From: Arthrobacter sp. zg-Y769
Lineage (GTDB): Bacteria > Actinomycetota > Actinomycetes > Actinomycetales > Micrococcaceae
Assembly: GCF_020907405.1 (NCBI RefSeq)
Contig: NZ_JAJJOE010000004.1
Location: 124,001-188,000, forward strand
Direction of reading: 5' to 3'
DNA length: 64,000 nucleotides
Position 1 is the stretch's first letter. Each line of letters starts with the position of its first letter. A model generated the notes under the pieces. It worked only from the letters and a program-made list of their open reading frames with translations, was not told the origin of the DNA and made no database searches. Positions 1 through 9,329 of the stretch are shown here, piece after piece. Both the position numbers and the translations under genes were made by a program.

Positions 1-690
1 CCCTGCCTCGGACAGGTAGGAAAGCGCTTCGGCGCACCGCTGGGTGCCTTCACCGGGAAGCAGGTGCTCGTCCTTGCCGTTGGGGGTTCCATCGGTCAGG
101 TGGACGTGCCGGAGCCGTTCGCCGAGTTTGCGGATCTGTTCGAACGAGTCCATGCCCGCGATGGCCGCATGGGAAAAGTCCCAGGTGACGTTTTTATACG
201 GTTCGGGAATCGGATTCCAGTGCGGAAGGTAGGCCTTCGCCTCACGGCCGCGCACCCGCCACGGGTACATGTTCTCCACCGCGATGGTGACGCCGTATTG
301 TTCGGCAAGCGCCTGCACGCCCTCGGCGAAGTTCTCCGCGTAACCCGTCTGCCAGCGGAACGGCGGGTGGGCCACGACGGTGGAGGCGCCTACTTCGGCG
401 GCCATTGCGGCGGATAGCTCGATCTTGGTCCAGGCTGCACCCCAGACCTGCTGGGTCAGGAGCAGGGTGGGGGCGTGGATGGCGAGGATCGGCTGCTGAT
501 ACCGCTCGCTCAGGTCCCTGAGGGAGTCAGGGTCCTGGCTGACCTGGCTGTTTGTGACCATGATTTCCACGCCGTCATAGCCCAGGTCATGGGCCACGGC
601 GAAGGTGTCGTGCACAGACAGCGGGTAAACGGATGCGCTGGACAGCGCCACCGGGATGGTGGTGTGTCCGGACGGCGGGAAGGACGTCAT
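1..690 (-). CDS. sugar phosphate isomerase/epimerase, TIM barrel (partial, 3' end off the left edge)
   Basis: Only the N-terminal 230 codons are in the window; the reading frame is open to base 1, and the family usually runs 260-300 residues. The frame begins MTSFPPSGHTT at 690. It carries the spaced His/Glu/Asp segments typical of the xylose-isomerase-like/AP endonuclease 2 fold (PF01261): AIHAP, VAHPPF, IAVENM, WDFSHA and RHVHLTDG, which normally ligate a divalent metal. The likely role is a cytoplasmic sugar or inositol-type isomerase or epimerase; the substrate cannot be told. The start codon lies one base after the TGA of the upstream Ppx-family gene, so the two are probably translated from one message. 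Confidence 0.85.
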   Translation of the reverse strand, partial: MTSFPPSGHTTIPVALSSASVYPLSVHDTFAVAHDLGYDGVEIMVTNSQVSQDPDSLRDLSERYQQPILAIHAPTLLLTQQVWGAAWTKIELSAAMAAEVGASTVVAHPPFRWQTGYAENFAEGVQALAEQYGVTIAVENMYPWRVRGREAKAYLPHWNPIPEPYKNVTWDFSHAAIAGMDSFEQIRKLGERLRHVHLTDGTPNGKDEHLLPGEGTQRCAEALSYLSEAG

Positions 691-691
691 A

Positions 692-1714
692 TCAGCTGGG
701 CTTTCCATCGGCGGAGGGACCGGCTCCGGCAGCCACGAGGAATTCTTCCCCTTCCGCGGGGCCGCGGGGAAGGTCACCTGTTGTTTCAAAGCGGAGGGTG
801 TCGAAACGGCGCAGGATCAGGCCCTCCCGCAGCGCCCACGGGCAGATCTTCAGGGACGGCACATCGAAGGCTTCCATGGCGGCCTGCGCCACCAGGGCAC
901 CGGCGAGCATCTGCGGGGCACGCAGCGCGGAAACGCCGTCCAGCCCGGCCCGGTCCCGCGCGCTCAGGGCGCCGAGCCGCTTGGTCCAGAGGGACAGGTC
1001 CTCAAGGGTGAGCACACGGGGCACGAACGGTCCGGCGGCCGACGGCGCAGCGCCGGCTATGCGGGCAAGCGACCGGAACGTTTTGGACGTCCCCGCCACA
1101 AGGTCCGGACGGCCGAAGGCAGCGAACTCCTCCGCCGCTTCCCCGACCATGCCGCGGATGTACTTACGCAGCTTCTTGATGCTCTTGGGCGAGGGCGGAT
1201 CCTCGGGTAGCCAGTCCCGGGTCAACCGTCCGGCGCCAAGCGGCAGGGACCGGGCGATTTCCGGAAGCTCGTCCTGGCCCATCGCCATCTCGAAGGAACC
1301 TCCGCCGATGTCCAGGTCCAGGATGGAACCGGCGCCCCAGCCGTACCAGCGGCGCACGGCCAGGAACGTCATGGCTGCTTCGTCTCCGCCGGAGAGTTCC
1401 TCCAGCCGCACCGGGGTTTCCCGGTGCACCCGGGCCAGGACCTCGGCGCCGTTTGCCGATTCCCGAATGGCCGAGGTGGAGAACGCCAGCAGGTCCTGCG
1501 CACCGTGCCGGCGGGCAAAGGTCCAGGCCTCGTTGACGAACCCGATGAGTTCATCCTGTCCGGCCCCGCTTATCGCGCCGTCGGCATCCAGATACGAAAC
1601 CAGCTGCAGCGGACGCTTGTGCGAGGCGAAGGGAACAGGACGGGCACCGGGATGCGCGTCCACCAGCAGCAGGTGGACGGTGTTGGACCCGATGTCGAGG
1701 ACGCCTAGGCGCAT
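692..1714 (-). CDS. Ppx/GppA family phosphatase (exopolyphosphatase-like)
   Basis: A 340-residue protein of the actin-like ASKHA fold. The N-terminal phosphate-binding loop LGVLDIGSNTVHLL and the second glycine-rich loop DIGGGSFEM (about residue 140) identify the Ppx/GppA family, which hydrolyses inorganic polyphosphate or pppGpp in the cytoplasm. The length matches the short actinobacterial Ppx forms that lack the C-terminal HD domain, so polyphosphate or pppGpp specificity cannot be decided from sequence. The ATG at 1714 lies 6 nt after GATAAT (1721-1726, minus strand), fitting a leaderless start. It is followed after 1 nt by the isomerase gene. Confidence 0.9.
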   Translation of the reverse strand: MRLGVLDIGSNTVHLLLVDAHPGARPVPFASHKRPLQLVSYLDADGAISGAGQDELIGFVNEAWTFARRHGAQDLLAFSTSAIRESANGAEVLARVHRETPVRLEELSGGDEAAMTFLAVRRWYGWGAGSILDLDIGGGSFEMAMGQDELPEIARSLPLGAGRLTRDWLPEDPPSPKSIKKLRKYIRGMVGEAAEEFAAFGRPDLVAGTSKTFRSLARIAGAAPSAAGPFVPRVLTLEDLSLWTKRLGALSARDRAGLDGVSALRAPQMLAGALVAQAAMEAFDVPSLKICPWALREGLILRRFDTLRFETTGDLPRGPAEGEEFLVAAGAGPSADGKPS

Positions 1715-1739
1715 GATTCCATTATCCCTCTACCGGTCC

Positions 1740-4475
1740 TTACTTCTTCGCTGTGGCTTTCCGAGGAGCAGCACGCTTCTTCACGGGTTTCTTCGCCGGG
1801 CCCTTCTCGCGCTTCTCCGCCAGCAGTTCAATTGCCTGCTCGCGGGTCAGCTCCTCGATGGCAGTGGAGCGGGGCACCGTGATATTGGTGATGCCGTCAG
1901 TGATGTAGGGGCCGAAACGGCCGTCCTTGACCACAATCGGCTTCTCCGAAACCGGATCCGCGCCGAACTCCGCCAGCGGTGCAGCGGCCTGCCGGCCGCC
2001 GCGCTGCTTCGGCTGCGAGTAAATCTCCAGGGCCTGCTCCAGGGTGATCGTGAAGATTTCCTCTTCCGAGCCGATGGAGCGGGAATCCGTTCCCTTCTTC
2101 AGGTACGGACCGAACCGGCCGTTCTGCACCGTAATCTCGTTGCCCTCGGCGTCGGTTCCCAGGACGCGCGGCAGCTTCATGAGCTTCAGGGCCTCGTCCA
2201 GGGTCACCGTTTCAACGCTCATGGACTTGAAGAGCGAACCGGTGCGGGGCTTGACCTTTACCGGCTTCTTCGGAGGCTTGGGCTTGCCGTTCTTGTAATA
2301 CTCCACCGGCTGGTTCGCCAGGTCCTCTTCGGTGGGCTCCGGGATCAGCTCAATCACGTACGGGCCGTAGCGGCCGTTGCGGGCCACAATGGTCCGCCCG
2401 GTCTCCGGGTCGGTGCCCAGCACGCGCTCTTCGGGAGCTGCGGTCTCCATCAGCTCCAGGGCCTTTTCGGCGGTGAGCTCGTCCGGTGCCAGGTCCTCGG
2501 GAACGTTCGCCCGCTCGGGCTCGGTCCCTTCGGGGGCGTCTGCGGGCAGCGGACGTTCCAGGTAGGGGCCGAACTTACCCACGCGCAGCACAATGCCGTC
2601 GGCGATCTCGATGGAGTTGATGGCCTTGGCATCGATTTCGCCAAGGTCGTTCACGATGGTGTGAAGGCCGGTCTCCACGCGGTCGCCGTAGTAGAACTGG
2701 TTCAGCCACTCCACCCGTCCGGCCTCGCCGCGGGAAATGCGGTCCAGGTCCTCTTCGAGTTCGGCGGTGAAGTCGTAATCCACGTAGTCCGTGAAGTGTT
2801 CCTCCAGCAGGCGGACCACGGAGAACGCAATCCAGCTCGGCACCAGGGCCTGGCCGCGGCTGGTGACGTAGCCGCGGTCCATGATCGTGGAGATGGTGGC
2901 GGCGTACGTGGAGGGGCGGCCGATGCCGAGCTCTTCGAGCATCTTCACCAGCGACGCTTCAGTGAACCGCGGCGGCGGGGAGGTTTCGTGTCCGCCGGCG
3001 GCGATGTCTGCTGCCGTCAGGGTGTCCTGGGCCTTCAGCACCGGCAGGCGGGCACCTTCGGTGCCCTCGGCCTCGTCGTCGTCGCGGACGGCGTCGCGGC
3101 CTTCCTCATAGGCAGCCATGAAGCCGCGGAAGGTGATGACCGTGCCGGAGGCCGAGAACTCGGCGTCGCGCCCGTCGGTGGAGACGGCGCCGATGCGCAC
3201 GGACGCGGTGGAACCCTTGGCGTCGGCCATCTGGGAGGCGACGGTGCGCTTCCAGATCAGTTCGTAGAGCCGGAACTCGTCGCCGCGCAGCGAGGAGGCC
3301 ACCTGCGCCGGAGTGCGGAAGGAGTCACCGGCGGGTCGGATGGCTTCGTGCGCTTCCTGGGCGTTCTTGGACTTGCCCTTGTAGACGCGCCGGGCTTCGG
3401 GCACGTACTCGGGTCCGTAGAGCTCCGAGGCCTGCCGGCGGGCCGCGTTGATGGCCTGGTCCGACAGCGCCGGGGAATCCGTACGCATATAGGTGATGTA
3501 ACCGTTTTCGTACAGCCGCTGGGCCACCTGCATGGTCACCTTGGAGGAGAAGCGCAGCTTGCGGCCGGCCTCCTGCTGCAGGGTGGAGGTGGTGAACGGT
3601 GCGGCCGGACGGCGGGTGTACGGCTTGGTGTCCACGGAACGGACGCTGAACGCGGCCGATTCCAGGCCGGTGGCCAGTGACACGGCCGCTGCTTCGTCCA
3701 GGTGCACGGCGGTCTTGGACTTCAGTTCGCCCCGGTCGGTGAAGTCCTTGCCGCTGGCAACGCGGGCGCCGTCGACGGCTACCAGGCGTGCCTTGAATTT
3801 CTCGGCGGCCTCCGTGGCGAAGGTGCCCACGAGGTCCCAGTACGACGCCGTACGGAACGCCATGCGCTCACGCTCGCGTTCGACCACCAGGCGGGTGGCG
3901 ACGGACTGCACACGTCCGGCGGACAGGCCGCGGGCAACCTTGCGCCAGAGTACGGGGGAAATCTCGTAGCCGTAGAGACGGTCGAGGATGCGGCGGGTTT
4001 CCTGTGCGTCCACCATGGCAACGTCGACGTCGCGCATTTCCAGCAGGGCGCGCTGAATGGCTTCGCGGGTGATTTCCGGGAAGGTCAGCCGGTGAACGGG
4101 GACCTTGGGCTTGAGTACCTGCAGCAGGTGCCAGGCAATGGCTTCGCCTTCGCGGTCACCGTCAGTTGCGAGGTAGAGCTCGTCGGCGTCCTTCAACGCT
4201 GCCTTGAGTTCGGCAACCTTCTTCTTCTTGTCCGCAGACACCACGTAATAGGGCTCGAAGTCGTTGTCGAGGTCCACGGCAAACTTGCCGACGCCGGTCT
4301 TCTTCAGCTCGGCGGGCAGGTCGGAAGGCTGCGGAAGATCGCGGATGTGACCCATCGACGCCGTCACCTCGAAGCCTTCGCCGAGGTACCCGGCGATGGT
4401 CTTGCCCTTGGCCGGAGACTCGACAATTACAAGCTTCTTCTTGCCGGTCTTCTTGTCCGTTGCCTTAACTGGCAC
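1740..4475 (-). CDS. topA: DNA topoisomerase I
   Basis: Type IA topoisomerase that relaxes negative supercoils by transient single-strand cleavage. The protein has an N-terminal TOPRIM domain (VIVESPAKGKTIAGYL, DGDREGEAIAWH) and the catalytic tyrosine in ITYMRTDS. The C-terminal half carries four GRFGPYL/I-type repeats and a lysine-rich tail (KKPVKKRAAPRKATAKK); there are no zinc-finger cysteines, as usual in actinobacteria. The frame stays open upstream to an ATG at 4613, but the first 46 codons look non-coding. A GTG at 4475, 4 nt after AGGAG, gives the standard start VPVKATDKKTG and 911 residues. It is followed by the ppx-family gene after 25 nt. Confidence 0.97.
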   Translation of the reverse strand: MPVKATDKKTGKKKLVIVESPAKGKTIAGYLGEGFEVTASMGHIRDLPQPSDLPAELKKTGVGKFAVDLDNDFEPYYVVSADKKKKVAELKAALKDADELYLATDGDREGEAIAWHLLQVLKPKVPVHRLTFPEITREAIQRALLEMRDVDVAMVDAQETRRILDRLYGYEISPVLWRKVARGLSAGRVQSVATRLVVERERERMAFRTASYWDLVGTFATEAAEKFKARLVAVDGARVASGKDFTDRGELKSKTAVHLDEAAAVSLATGLESAAFSVRSVDTKPYTRRPAAPFTTSTLQQEAGRKLRFSSKVTMQVAQRLYENGYITYMRTDSPALSDQAINAARRQASELYGPEYVPEARRVYKGKSKNAQEAHEAIRPAGDSFRTPAQVASSLRGDEFRLYELIWKRTVASQMADAKGSTASVRIGAVSTDGRDAEFSASGTVITFRGFMAAYEEGRDAVRDDDEAEGTEGARLPVLKAQDTLTAADIAAGGHETSPPPRFTEASLVKMLEELGIGRPSTYAATISTIMDRGYVTSRGQALVPSWIAFSVVRLLEEHFTDYVDYDFTAELEEDLDRISRGEAGRVEWLNQFYYGDRVETGLHTIVNDLGEIDAKAINSIEIADGIVLRVGKFGPYLERPLPADAPEGTEPERANVPEDLAPDELTAEKALELMETAAPEERVLGTDPETGRTIVARNGRYGPYVIELIPEPTEEDLANQPVEYYKNGKPKPPKKPVKVKPRTGSLFKSMSVETVTLDEALKLMKLPRVLGTDAEGNEITVQNGRFGPYLKKGTDSRSIGSEEEIFTITLEQALEIYSQPKQRGGRQAAAPLAEFGADPVSEKPIVVKDGRFGPYITDGITNITVPRSTAIEELTREQAIELLAEKREKGPAKKPVKKRAAPRKATAKK

Positions 4476-4640
4476 TGTTCTCCTACTAACGGGGTGGTTC
4501 AAATGAGTTTGGGGCGCTTCGTTCCGGCGCATTGGTGCATCGCAGTCCGGTTCATCCACAGACAGTATGCGCGATGCCCCAGCACTAGGGTAACCGGAAA
4601 GCATCGCAGGCACTGACCCGGCCGGGGACAGGCGCGGGGC

Positions 4641-6257
4641 CTACCAGCGGTCCGGAACGAGGAACCCGTCCAAGACCAGATTACGCACTTCCGAGATCAG
4701 GTTTTCGCCAAACTCCGGATCGGTACGGTCCAGCAGTGCGGCCAGGGCCGAGACTATCTGCCCCACGGAGAGCTCCCCGTCACAGGCCGAGACGAACCCG
4801 GTGAGCTCCGTGCTCATAAGGTTGGTCCGCCGCAGCCCGGCACCCTGACGGAGCAGGATCACACCCGGATGCTCGGCTCCGGGGCGCTGATGGCGTTCCT
4901 CCGTGACGTCGTCGGCGACCAGAAGGTGCACGTCCTCCAGCTTGGTGCGGCTGCTGATCCAGTCGAAGCGGCGTACCGCAGCATCCAGATGCGGACCCAC
5001 GGGCTGTTCGATGGGATGGGTGATTTCCTCGAACCGGCGCAGCGGCTCGGCGCCGGGCTTCCGCCGTCGGCGCAGCCAGAGTGAGCCGAACCCCACAGTT
5101 CCGACGTTCCGGGAAGCGAAATCCTCCAGGTAGCCCGCGTACGCCGCAACGTACTCCCCGCGCTCCCGGCCCTGCGCCGCATCGCGCAGCCACATTTCGG
5201 CGTATTCGGCGGGAGTGAGCGTCTCGCGCTGGATGACCCAGGCGTCGGTACCTTCCGGAAGCCATTCTTCGATGCGGGCGGACCAGTCCTCGTCCCGGTC
5301 TGCCGGGATCTCCCAGTTGCCCAGCATCTGGGCGGTGCCGCCCGGCCGCAGGACCCCTTCAAGGCCGGCGACCAGTGCGGCGACGATGCCGTCTCCGGCC
5401 AGGCCGCCGTCGCGGTAGGTATACCTTTCGCTGTCTCCGCCCGTACGCGGGGTGATGACGAACGGGGGGTTGGAGACCACCAGGTCGAACTTTTCTCCGG
5501 CCACCGGTTCCAGCAGGCTTCCGAGCTTCAGGGTGAACCGCTCACCGGGCTGGTCCGGATCGATGTCCAGCTGCGGGGCGTTGAGCATCAGGTTGAACCG
5601 GGTGAATCCAAGGGCACGCTCGGACACGTCGGTCGCCGTGACGTGGTCGGCGTGCCGGAGCAGATGGAAGGTCTGGATGCCGCAGCCGGTACCCAGGTCA
5701 AGGGCCCGGCCCACGGGGGCGCGCACGGTGAGCTGGGCCAGGCTCAGGGACGCCTGCCCGATGCCGAGGACGTGGTCGCGGCGCAGCACGCCGGGGCGCT
5801 GGTGGCTACCCAGGTCGCTGGCCACCCAGAGATCGCCGTCGGGGTTGCCGGCGGAACCGGTGCCGCCGTCGTCGGTGCCGTAGGGCCGCAGGTCCACCGC
5901 GGCACGGAAGGTGCCGAAAATGCGGCCGCGTTCAATGAGCCCGAGTTCCAGGAGCCCTTCGGTGCCGGTGCGGGGCAGCGCGCCGTCGAGTTCGGCCCGT
6001 TCCACCGTTTCCCCCAGCAGCCAGAGCTGGATCGGAACGGCCACGCGGCGGGGTGCCGCCGCCTCGGCTTCCGCCCGGCAGGCCAGCAGGGCAGGGACCA
6101 GCTGGTCCCGCTGCAGGGCCGCCGACGCTTCCTCACCGAGGAACCCGGCGACACCGTTCACGGTGTACTCGGCCTCCTCCAGATCGGCGGCGAGCGCCTT
6201 GAGCAGCCAGATGTCGGTGCTGCGGGGTGCGGACGGTACGAAAGAGAAATTACTCAC
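4641..6257 (-). CDS. class I SAM-dependent methyltransferase (NPPF type)
   Basis: A 538-residue protein. A central Rossmann methyltransferase domain carries motif I DLGTGCG (residues 187-193) and the catalytic motif NPPF (263-266), which marks amino-group methylases such as the release-factor Gln and rRNA guanine-N2 enzymes (MTS family, PF05175). N- and C-terminal extensions of about 180 residues each are not assignable to a substrate; homologues are annotated only as methyltransferase. The GTG start at 6257 is preceded by TAGACT (6264-6269, minus strand) with a 6-nt gap, suggesting a leaderless transcript. The substrate is unknown. Confidence 0.85.
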   Translation of the reverse strand: MSNFSFVPSAPRSTDIWLLKALAADLEEAEYTVNGVAGFLGEEASAALQRDQLVPALLACRAEAEAAAPRRVAVPIQLWLLGETVERAELDGALPRTGTEGLLELGLIERGRIFGTFRAAVDLRPYGTDDGGTGSAGNPDGDLWVASDLGSHQRPGVLRRDHVLGIGQASLSLAQLTVRAPVGRALDLGTGCGIQTFHLLRHADHVTATDVSERALGFTRFNLMLNAPQLDIDPDQPGERFTLKLGSLLEPVAGEKFDLVVSNPPFVITPRTGGDSERYTYRDGGLAGDGIVAALVAGLEGVLRPGGTAQMLGNWEIPADRDEDWSARIEEWLPEGTDAWVIQRETLTPAEYAEMWLRDAAQGRERGEYVAAYAGYLEDFASRNVGTVGFGSLWLRRRRKPGAEPLRRFEEITHPIEQPVGPHLDAAVRRFDWISSRTKLEDVHLLVADDVTEERHQRPGAEHPGVILLRQGAGLRRTNLMSTELTGFVSACDGELSVGQIVSALAALLDRTDPEFGENLISEVRNLVLDGFLVPDRW

Positions 6258-6300
6258 ATTCCAAGTCTATGGCCGCGCCATCGGTGGTCCGTGCAGGCGC

Positions 6301-6338
6301 CGGGCGGGCACCTCCGAGTACCAGGAGGTACCCGCCCG
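6301..6338. terminator. hairpin downstream of the flavoprotein gene
   Basis: Arms 6301-6315 and 6324-6338 pair over 15 positions with one mismatch around an 8-nt loop. The hairpin lies about 64 nt after the stop of the minus-strand flavoprotein gene and just before the methyltransferase start. It has no U-run, so termination is inferred only from position and stability. Confidence 0.45.
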
Positions 6339-6401
6339 TGGTGCACTCCGGGGCTGTGCCCGGATCGCCCGTGCTCGATCCGGCGCGCTGGCCGGAGTGC
6401 G

Positions 6402-8192
6402 TTACCCGACCGCGCCCGTCCCGACCGGGTCCGGCACCGGACTGTCCGCGGCAGCCGCGGGTGCCACGCCTGCCACCGCGGGTGCCGCCGCCGGTTCTGC
6501 TGCGGAAGGCCCGTAGGCCGCCGCATGCCGGGCAGCACGGAAACCGAAAACGACGGCCGGCGCGATGGTTGCCCCGGCCCCCGGGTAGGTCCGGCCCATA
6601 ACGGACGCGGTGGTGTTCCCTGCGGCGTACAGGCCCGGGATGACGCTGCCGTCCTCGCGCAGCACGCGCGCATCGGCGTCCGTCACCAGCCCGCCCTTGG
6701 TGCCCAGGTCTCCGGGGTACAGCCGCACGGCGGAGAACGGTCCCTTCTCCAGCGGTCCCAGGTTCGGGTTCGGTTTCACCCGCGGGTCGCTGTAGTAGTT
6801 GTCGTACACGGTGTCGCCGCGGTGGAAATCCTCATCGATTCCGGTCTGCGCGAAACCGTTGAACCGTTCCACGGTGGACTGCAGGGCAGCCGGCGGCACA
6901 CCCATTTTTTCGGCCAGCCCCGCAACCGTGTCGTCCCGGACCAGCAGCCCCTGGCGCGTCCAGTCCTTACGGCCGATCAGCAGGGCGTTGAACAGGTAGC
7001 GGCGGGCGTGCCGGGCTTCGAACACCAGCCAGGCGGGATCCCCGGGCACTTTTTTGTTGTTCTCGAGCATGTGGTGGCCGAAATCCACGTAGGACTCCGA
7101 CTCGTTCAGGAACCGCTTGCCGGCAGCGTCCACCACCAGGGAAAACGGCATGGACCGTTCCGCCAGCGTGAAGGTGACCTTCCCCTTGGGCCCGACGGCG
7201 GTCGGCCCCCACCAGGCATCGTCCATGAGGGCCAGTGCCCCGCCCCGCGCGGCCACAATGTCGATGGCCTGGCCGAGGTCGCCTTCCGGAGCGGAGGAGT
7301 ATTCCTTCTCCAGGCCCTGGTACTTTTCCCGCCATTCGGCGTTCCGCGCAAAGCCCCCGGCACCCAGCACGACGCCGCGCCGCGCCCGAATCCTCAGGTC
7401 GCGCCCTTGCCGGCGGACGACGGCGCCCAGCACCGCGCCGTCGTCGTCCTGGAGAAGGTCCGTGAGCGGCGTCGACAGCCAGACCGGGGTCTGCTGGTTG
7501 CGCACGATGTACATCAGCGACGACGAGAGCGCGCCGCCCAACCCGTACAGCCGCTTGCCCCGGAGCAGGCCGCCGAGGGTGCGGAAGACAAAGCGTGCCC
7601 CGCGGATGAACCCGCTCGGCGTGGACCAGGCCCGGGAGAGCTCCCAGATGTCGTCGGTGGCCAGCGGCGCGGGTATGCCGGACGCCGCTGCCCGTGACTG
7701 CTTGAACCAGGGTCCGAGCAGCTTGGTGTCGAAGGGTTTCACTTCCAGGGACCGCCCGACCATGCCCCCGGGCCTGTCCGGGTAGTAGTCCGGGTAGTCC
7801 TTGGAGCGCATCCACTGCACGCCGAGGCCGCCCAGGAACGTCACGACTTCCGGCACGGTTCGAAGGAAGGCCAGCTTGCGTTCACGCGAGGAGACGGGCC
7901 CGACGTCGGCAATCACCTCCTCCATGTAGGTGAGGGCGTTCTGCTGGCTGTCCTGCACCCCTGCTTCCTTCATCAAGGGGTTGTTGGGCATCCAGAGGCC
8001 GCCGCCGGAAATGGAGGTGGTGCCGCCCCAAAGCTTGGTGCTTTCGACCACCAGCACGTCCAGGCCCTCGTCCGCTGCCGTGATGGCCGCCGTCAGCGCC
8101 GCAGCACCGGATCCCACAACCAGGACGTCAACTATCCGGTCCCATTGATCTGTATTCTGTGCGGCGCCCGCCGCTGTCCCAACCGTTTCCAT
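6402..8192 (-). CDS. FAD-dependent oxidoreductase, 3-ketosteroid-delta1-dehydrogenase/fumarate reductase flavoprotein type
   Basis: A 596-residue flavoprotein. The N-terminal dinucleotide fold is VLVVGSGAAALTAAI followed by the acidic strand end VLVVES. The C-terminal FAD segment GLYAAGNTTASVMGRTYPGAG is the signature of the FAD_binding_2 family that includes 3-oxosteroid 1-dehydrogenases. Typical roles are steroid ring dehydrogenation or fumarate-like reduction; the actual substrate is not evident and no other steroid genes are nearby. The last 40 residues are an Ala/Pro-rich tail. The frame opens upstream at 8231, but the ATG at 8192, preceded by a purine-rich GGCGGGGGAACA, gives the conserved N-terminus METVGTAAG. 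Confidence 0.85.
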   Translation of the reverse strand: METVGTAAGAAQNTDQWDRIVDVLVVGSGAAALTAAITAADEGLDVLVVESTKLWGGTTSISGGGLWMPNNPLMKEAGVQDSQQNALTYMEEVIADVGPVSSRERKLAFLRTVPEVVTFLGGLGVQWMRSKDYPDYYPDRPGGMVGRSLEVKPFDTKLLGPWFKQSRAAASGIPAPLATDDIWELSRAWSTPSGFIRGARFVFRTLGGLLRGKRLYGLGGALSSSLMYIVRNQQTPVWLSTPLTDLLQDDDGAVLGAVVRRQGRDLRIRARRGVVLGAGGFARNAEWREKYQGLEKEYSSAPEGDLGQAIDIVAARGGALALMDDAWWGPTAVGPKGKVTFTLAERSMPFSLVVDAAGKRFLNESESYVDFGHHMLENNKKVPGDPAWLVFEARHARRYLFNALLIGRKDWTRQGLLVRDDTVAGLAEKMGVPPAALQSTVERFNGFAQTGIDEDFHRGDTVYDNYYSDPRVKPNPNLGPLEKGPFSAVRLYPGDLGTKGGLVTDADARVLREDGSVIPGLYAAGNTTASVMGRTYPGAGATIAPAVVFGFRAARHAAAYGPSAAEPAAAPAVAGVAPAAAADSPVPDPVGTGAVG

Positions 8193-8324
8193 TGTTCCCC
8201 CGCCTTCGGGCCGTGCCCTTTCCCGGAGCACCCGGCAGCCGCCGGGTCCAGGTTGGGCCTGTTGCGGGCGTCAGTGCCCGTGCCGGGGATGCTAACAACG
8301 GCGGATGGGGAAGTACACAGGCAG

Positions 8325-8339
8325 TTAGGCCATGCCTAA
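8325..8339. promoter_or_regulatory. inverted repeat TTAGGC-CAT-GCCTAA, possible operator
   Basis: A perfect 6-bp inverted repeat with a 3-nt centre in the gap between the trhO stop (8353) and the flavoprotein start (8192), upstream of the flavoprotein gene. It resembles a small regulator site. It is too short for the 19-bp DtxR/IdeR iron box, and no regulator gene is adjacent, so the assignment is tentative. Confidence 0.3.
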
Positions 8340-8352
8340 GTATTTCCGGGGG

Positions 8353-9246
8353 TCAGGCGTCGCAGCCGTCCGGGCAGCGCAGGGTCGCGGGGTCCGATGC
8401 GCAGTCCGCGCAGTACAGGGTCAGCTTCCGGCAGGACGGGTTGGAGCAGTTTTCGAACTTGCTTGTGGGCGCCTGGCAGCGCACGCACTCGCCGATGGTG
8501 ACGGCGTCGTCAGTGAACTCCGTATGCATGCGCTTGTCGAAGACATACAGCGAACCTTCCCAGAGGCCCTTGTCGCCGTAGGTTTCGCCGTAGCGGACAA
8601 TGCCGCCCTTCATCTGGTAGACCTCGGAGAACCCGCGGTTCACCATCAGGGCCGAAAGGACCTCGCAGCGGATGCCGCCGGTGCAGTAGGTAACCACGGG
8701 CTTGTCCTTGAGGTCGTCGTACTTGCCCGACTCGAGTTCAGCAATGAAATCATGCGTGGTGGAAACGTCGGGCACCACGGCGCCCTTGAATTTTCCGATC
8801 TGCGCTTCGAAGGCGTTGCGTCCGTCGAAGAAGACCACTTCCTCGCCGGCTTTTTCCTTCTCTTCGACCAGCTGGTGGAGTTCTTCGGGACGCAGGTGCG
8901 TGCCGCCGCCGACCACTCCGTTCTCGTCCACTTTCAGCTCACCGGGGGCGCCGAAACTCACAATCTCGTCGCGTACCTTGACGCTCAGGCGCGGGAAATC
9001 CTCCGCCGAGCCCTCGGAGTATTTGATGTCCATCTTCTTGAAGGCCGGATATTCCCGGGTGGCCTTCACATAGGCCTTGACGGCGTCCAGCTCGCCGCCG
9101 ACGGTGCCGTTGATGCCGTCCCTGGAGATCAGGATGCGCCCGCGCAGGCCCAGCTTTTCGCACAGCGTGCGCTGCCAGAGGCGGACTGCGTCCGGGTCGG
9201 GAAGAGGAGTGAAAGCGTAATACAGTGCAATTCGGTTCAGTGCCAC
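8353..9246 (-). CDS. trhO: tRNA uridine(34) hydroxylase, rhodanese-like (TrhO/UPF0176)
   Basis: A 297-residue protein of the rhodanese-related TrhO family, which hydroxylates U34 in the tRNA wobble position in a prephenate-independent route to cmo5U-type bases. The rhodanese active-site loop is CTGGIRCE. After the rhodanese domain there is a cysteine-rich tail (CVRCQ, NCSNPSC, YCADCA) typical of actinobacterial members and likely to bind zinc. The frame extends to 9327, but the conserved N-terminus is [12 protein letters not shown], starting at GTG 9246. A TACCCT hexamer (9253-9258, minus strand) lies exactly 6 nt before that GTG and there is no Shine-Dalgarno, so leaderless translation is likely. 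Confidence 0.93.
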   Translation of the reverse strand: MALNRIALYYAFTPLPDPDAVRLWQRTLCEKLGLRGRILISRDGINGTVGGELDAVKAYVKATREYPAFKKMDIKYSEGSAEDFPRLSVKVRDEIVSFGAPGELKVDENGVVGGGTHLRPEELHQLVEEKEKAGEEVVFFDGRNAFEAQIGKFKGAVVPDVSTTHDFIAELESGKYDDLKDKPVVTYCTGGIRCEVLSALMVNRGFSEVYQMKGGIVRYGETYGDKGLWEGSLYVFDKRMHTEFTDDAVTIGECVRCQAPTSKFENCSNPSCRKLTLYCADCASDPATLRCPDGCDA

Positions 9247-9329
9247 TAGACAAGGGTAGACCGCGGCGGGCATCCGCTTTTCATCTTTCATGGATACCGT
9301 TCCCACCGGACGGCCGCTAATGTGCATCT

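Noticed and set aside
633-3680. A 1015-codon open frame on the plus strand opposite ppx and topA
   Set aside because: It is antisense to two clear genes, its product is low-complexity Arg/Ser/Ala/Gly without domains, and such frames are expected in very high-GC DNA.
4476-4613. N-terminal extension of topA to the ATG at 4613
   Set aside because: The 46 extra residues do not resemble topoisomerase N-termini, while GTG 4475 has AGGAG upstream and gives the standard start.
8325-8339. DtxR/IdeR iron box
   Set aside because: The palindrome is 15 bp with a different half-site spacing from the 19-bp iron box, and no iron genes are adjacent.
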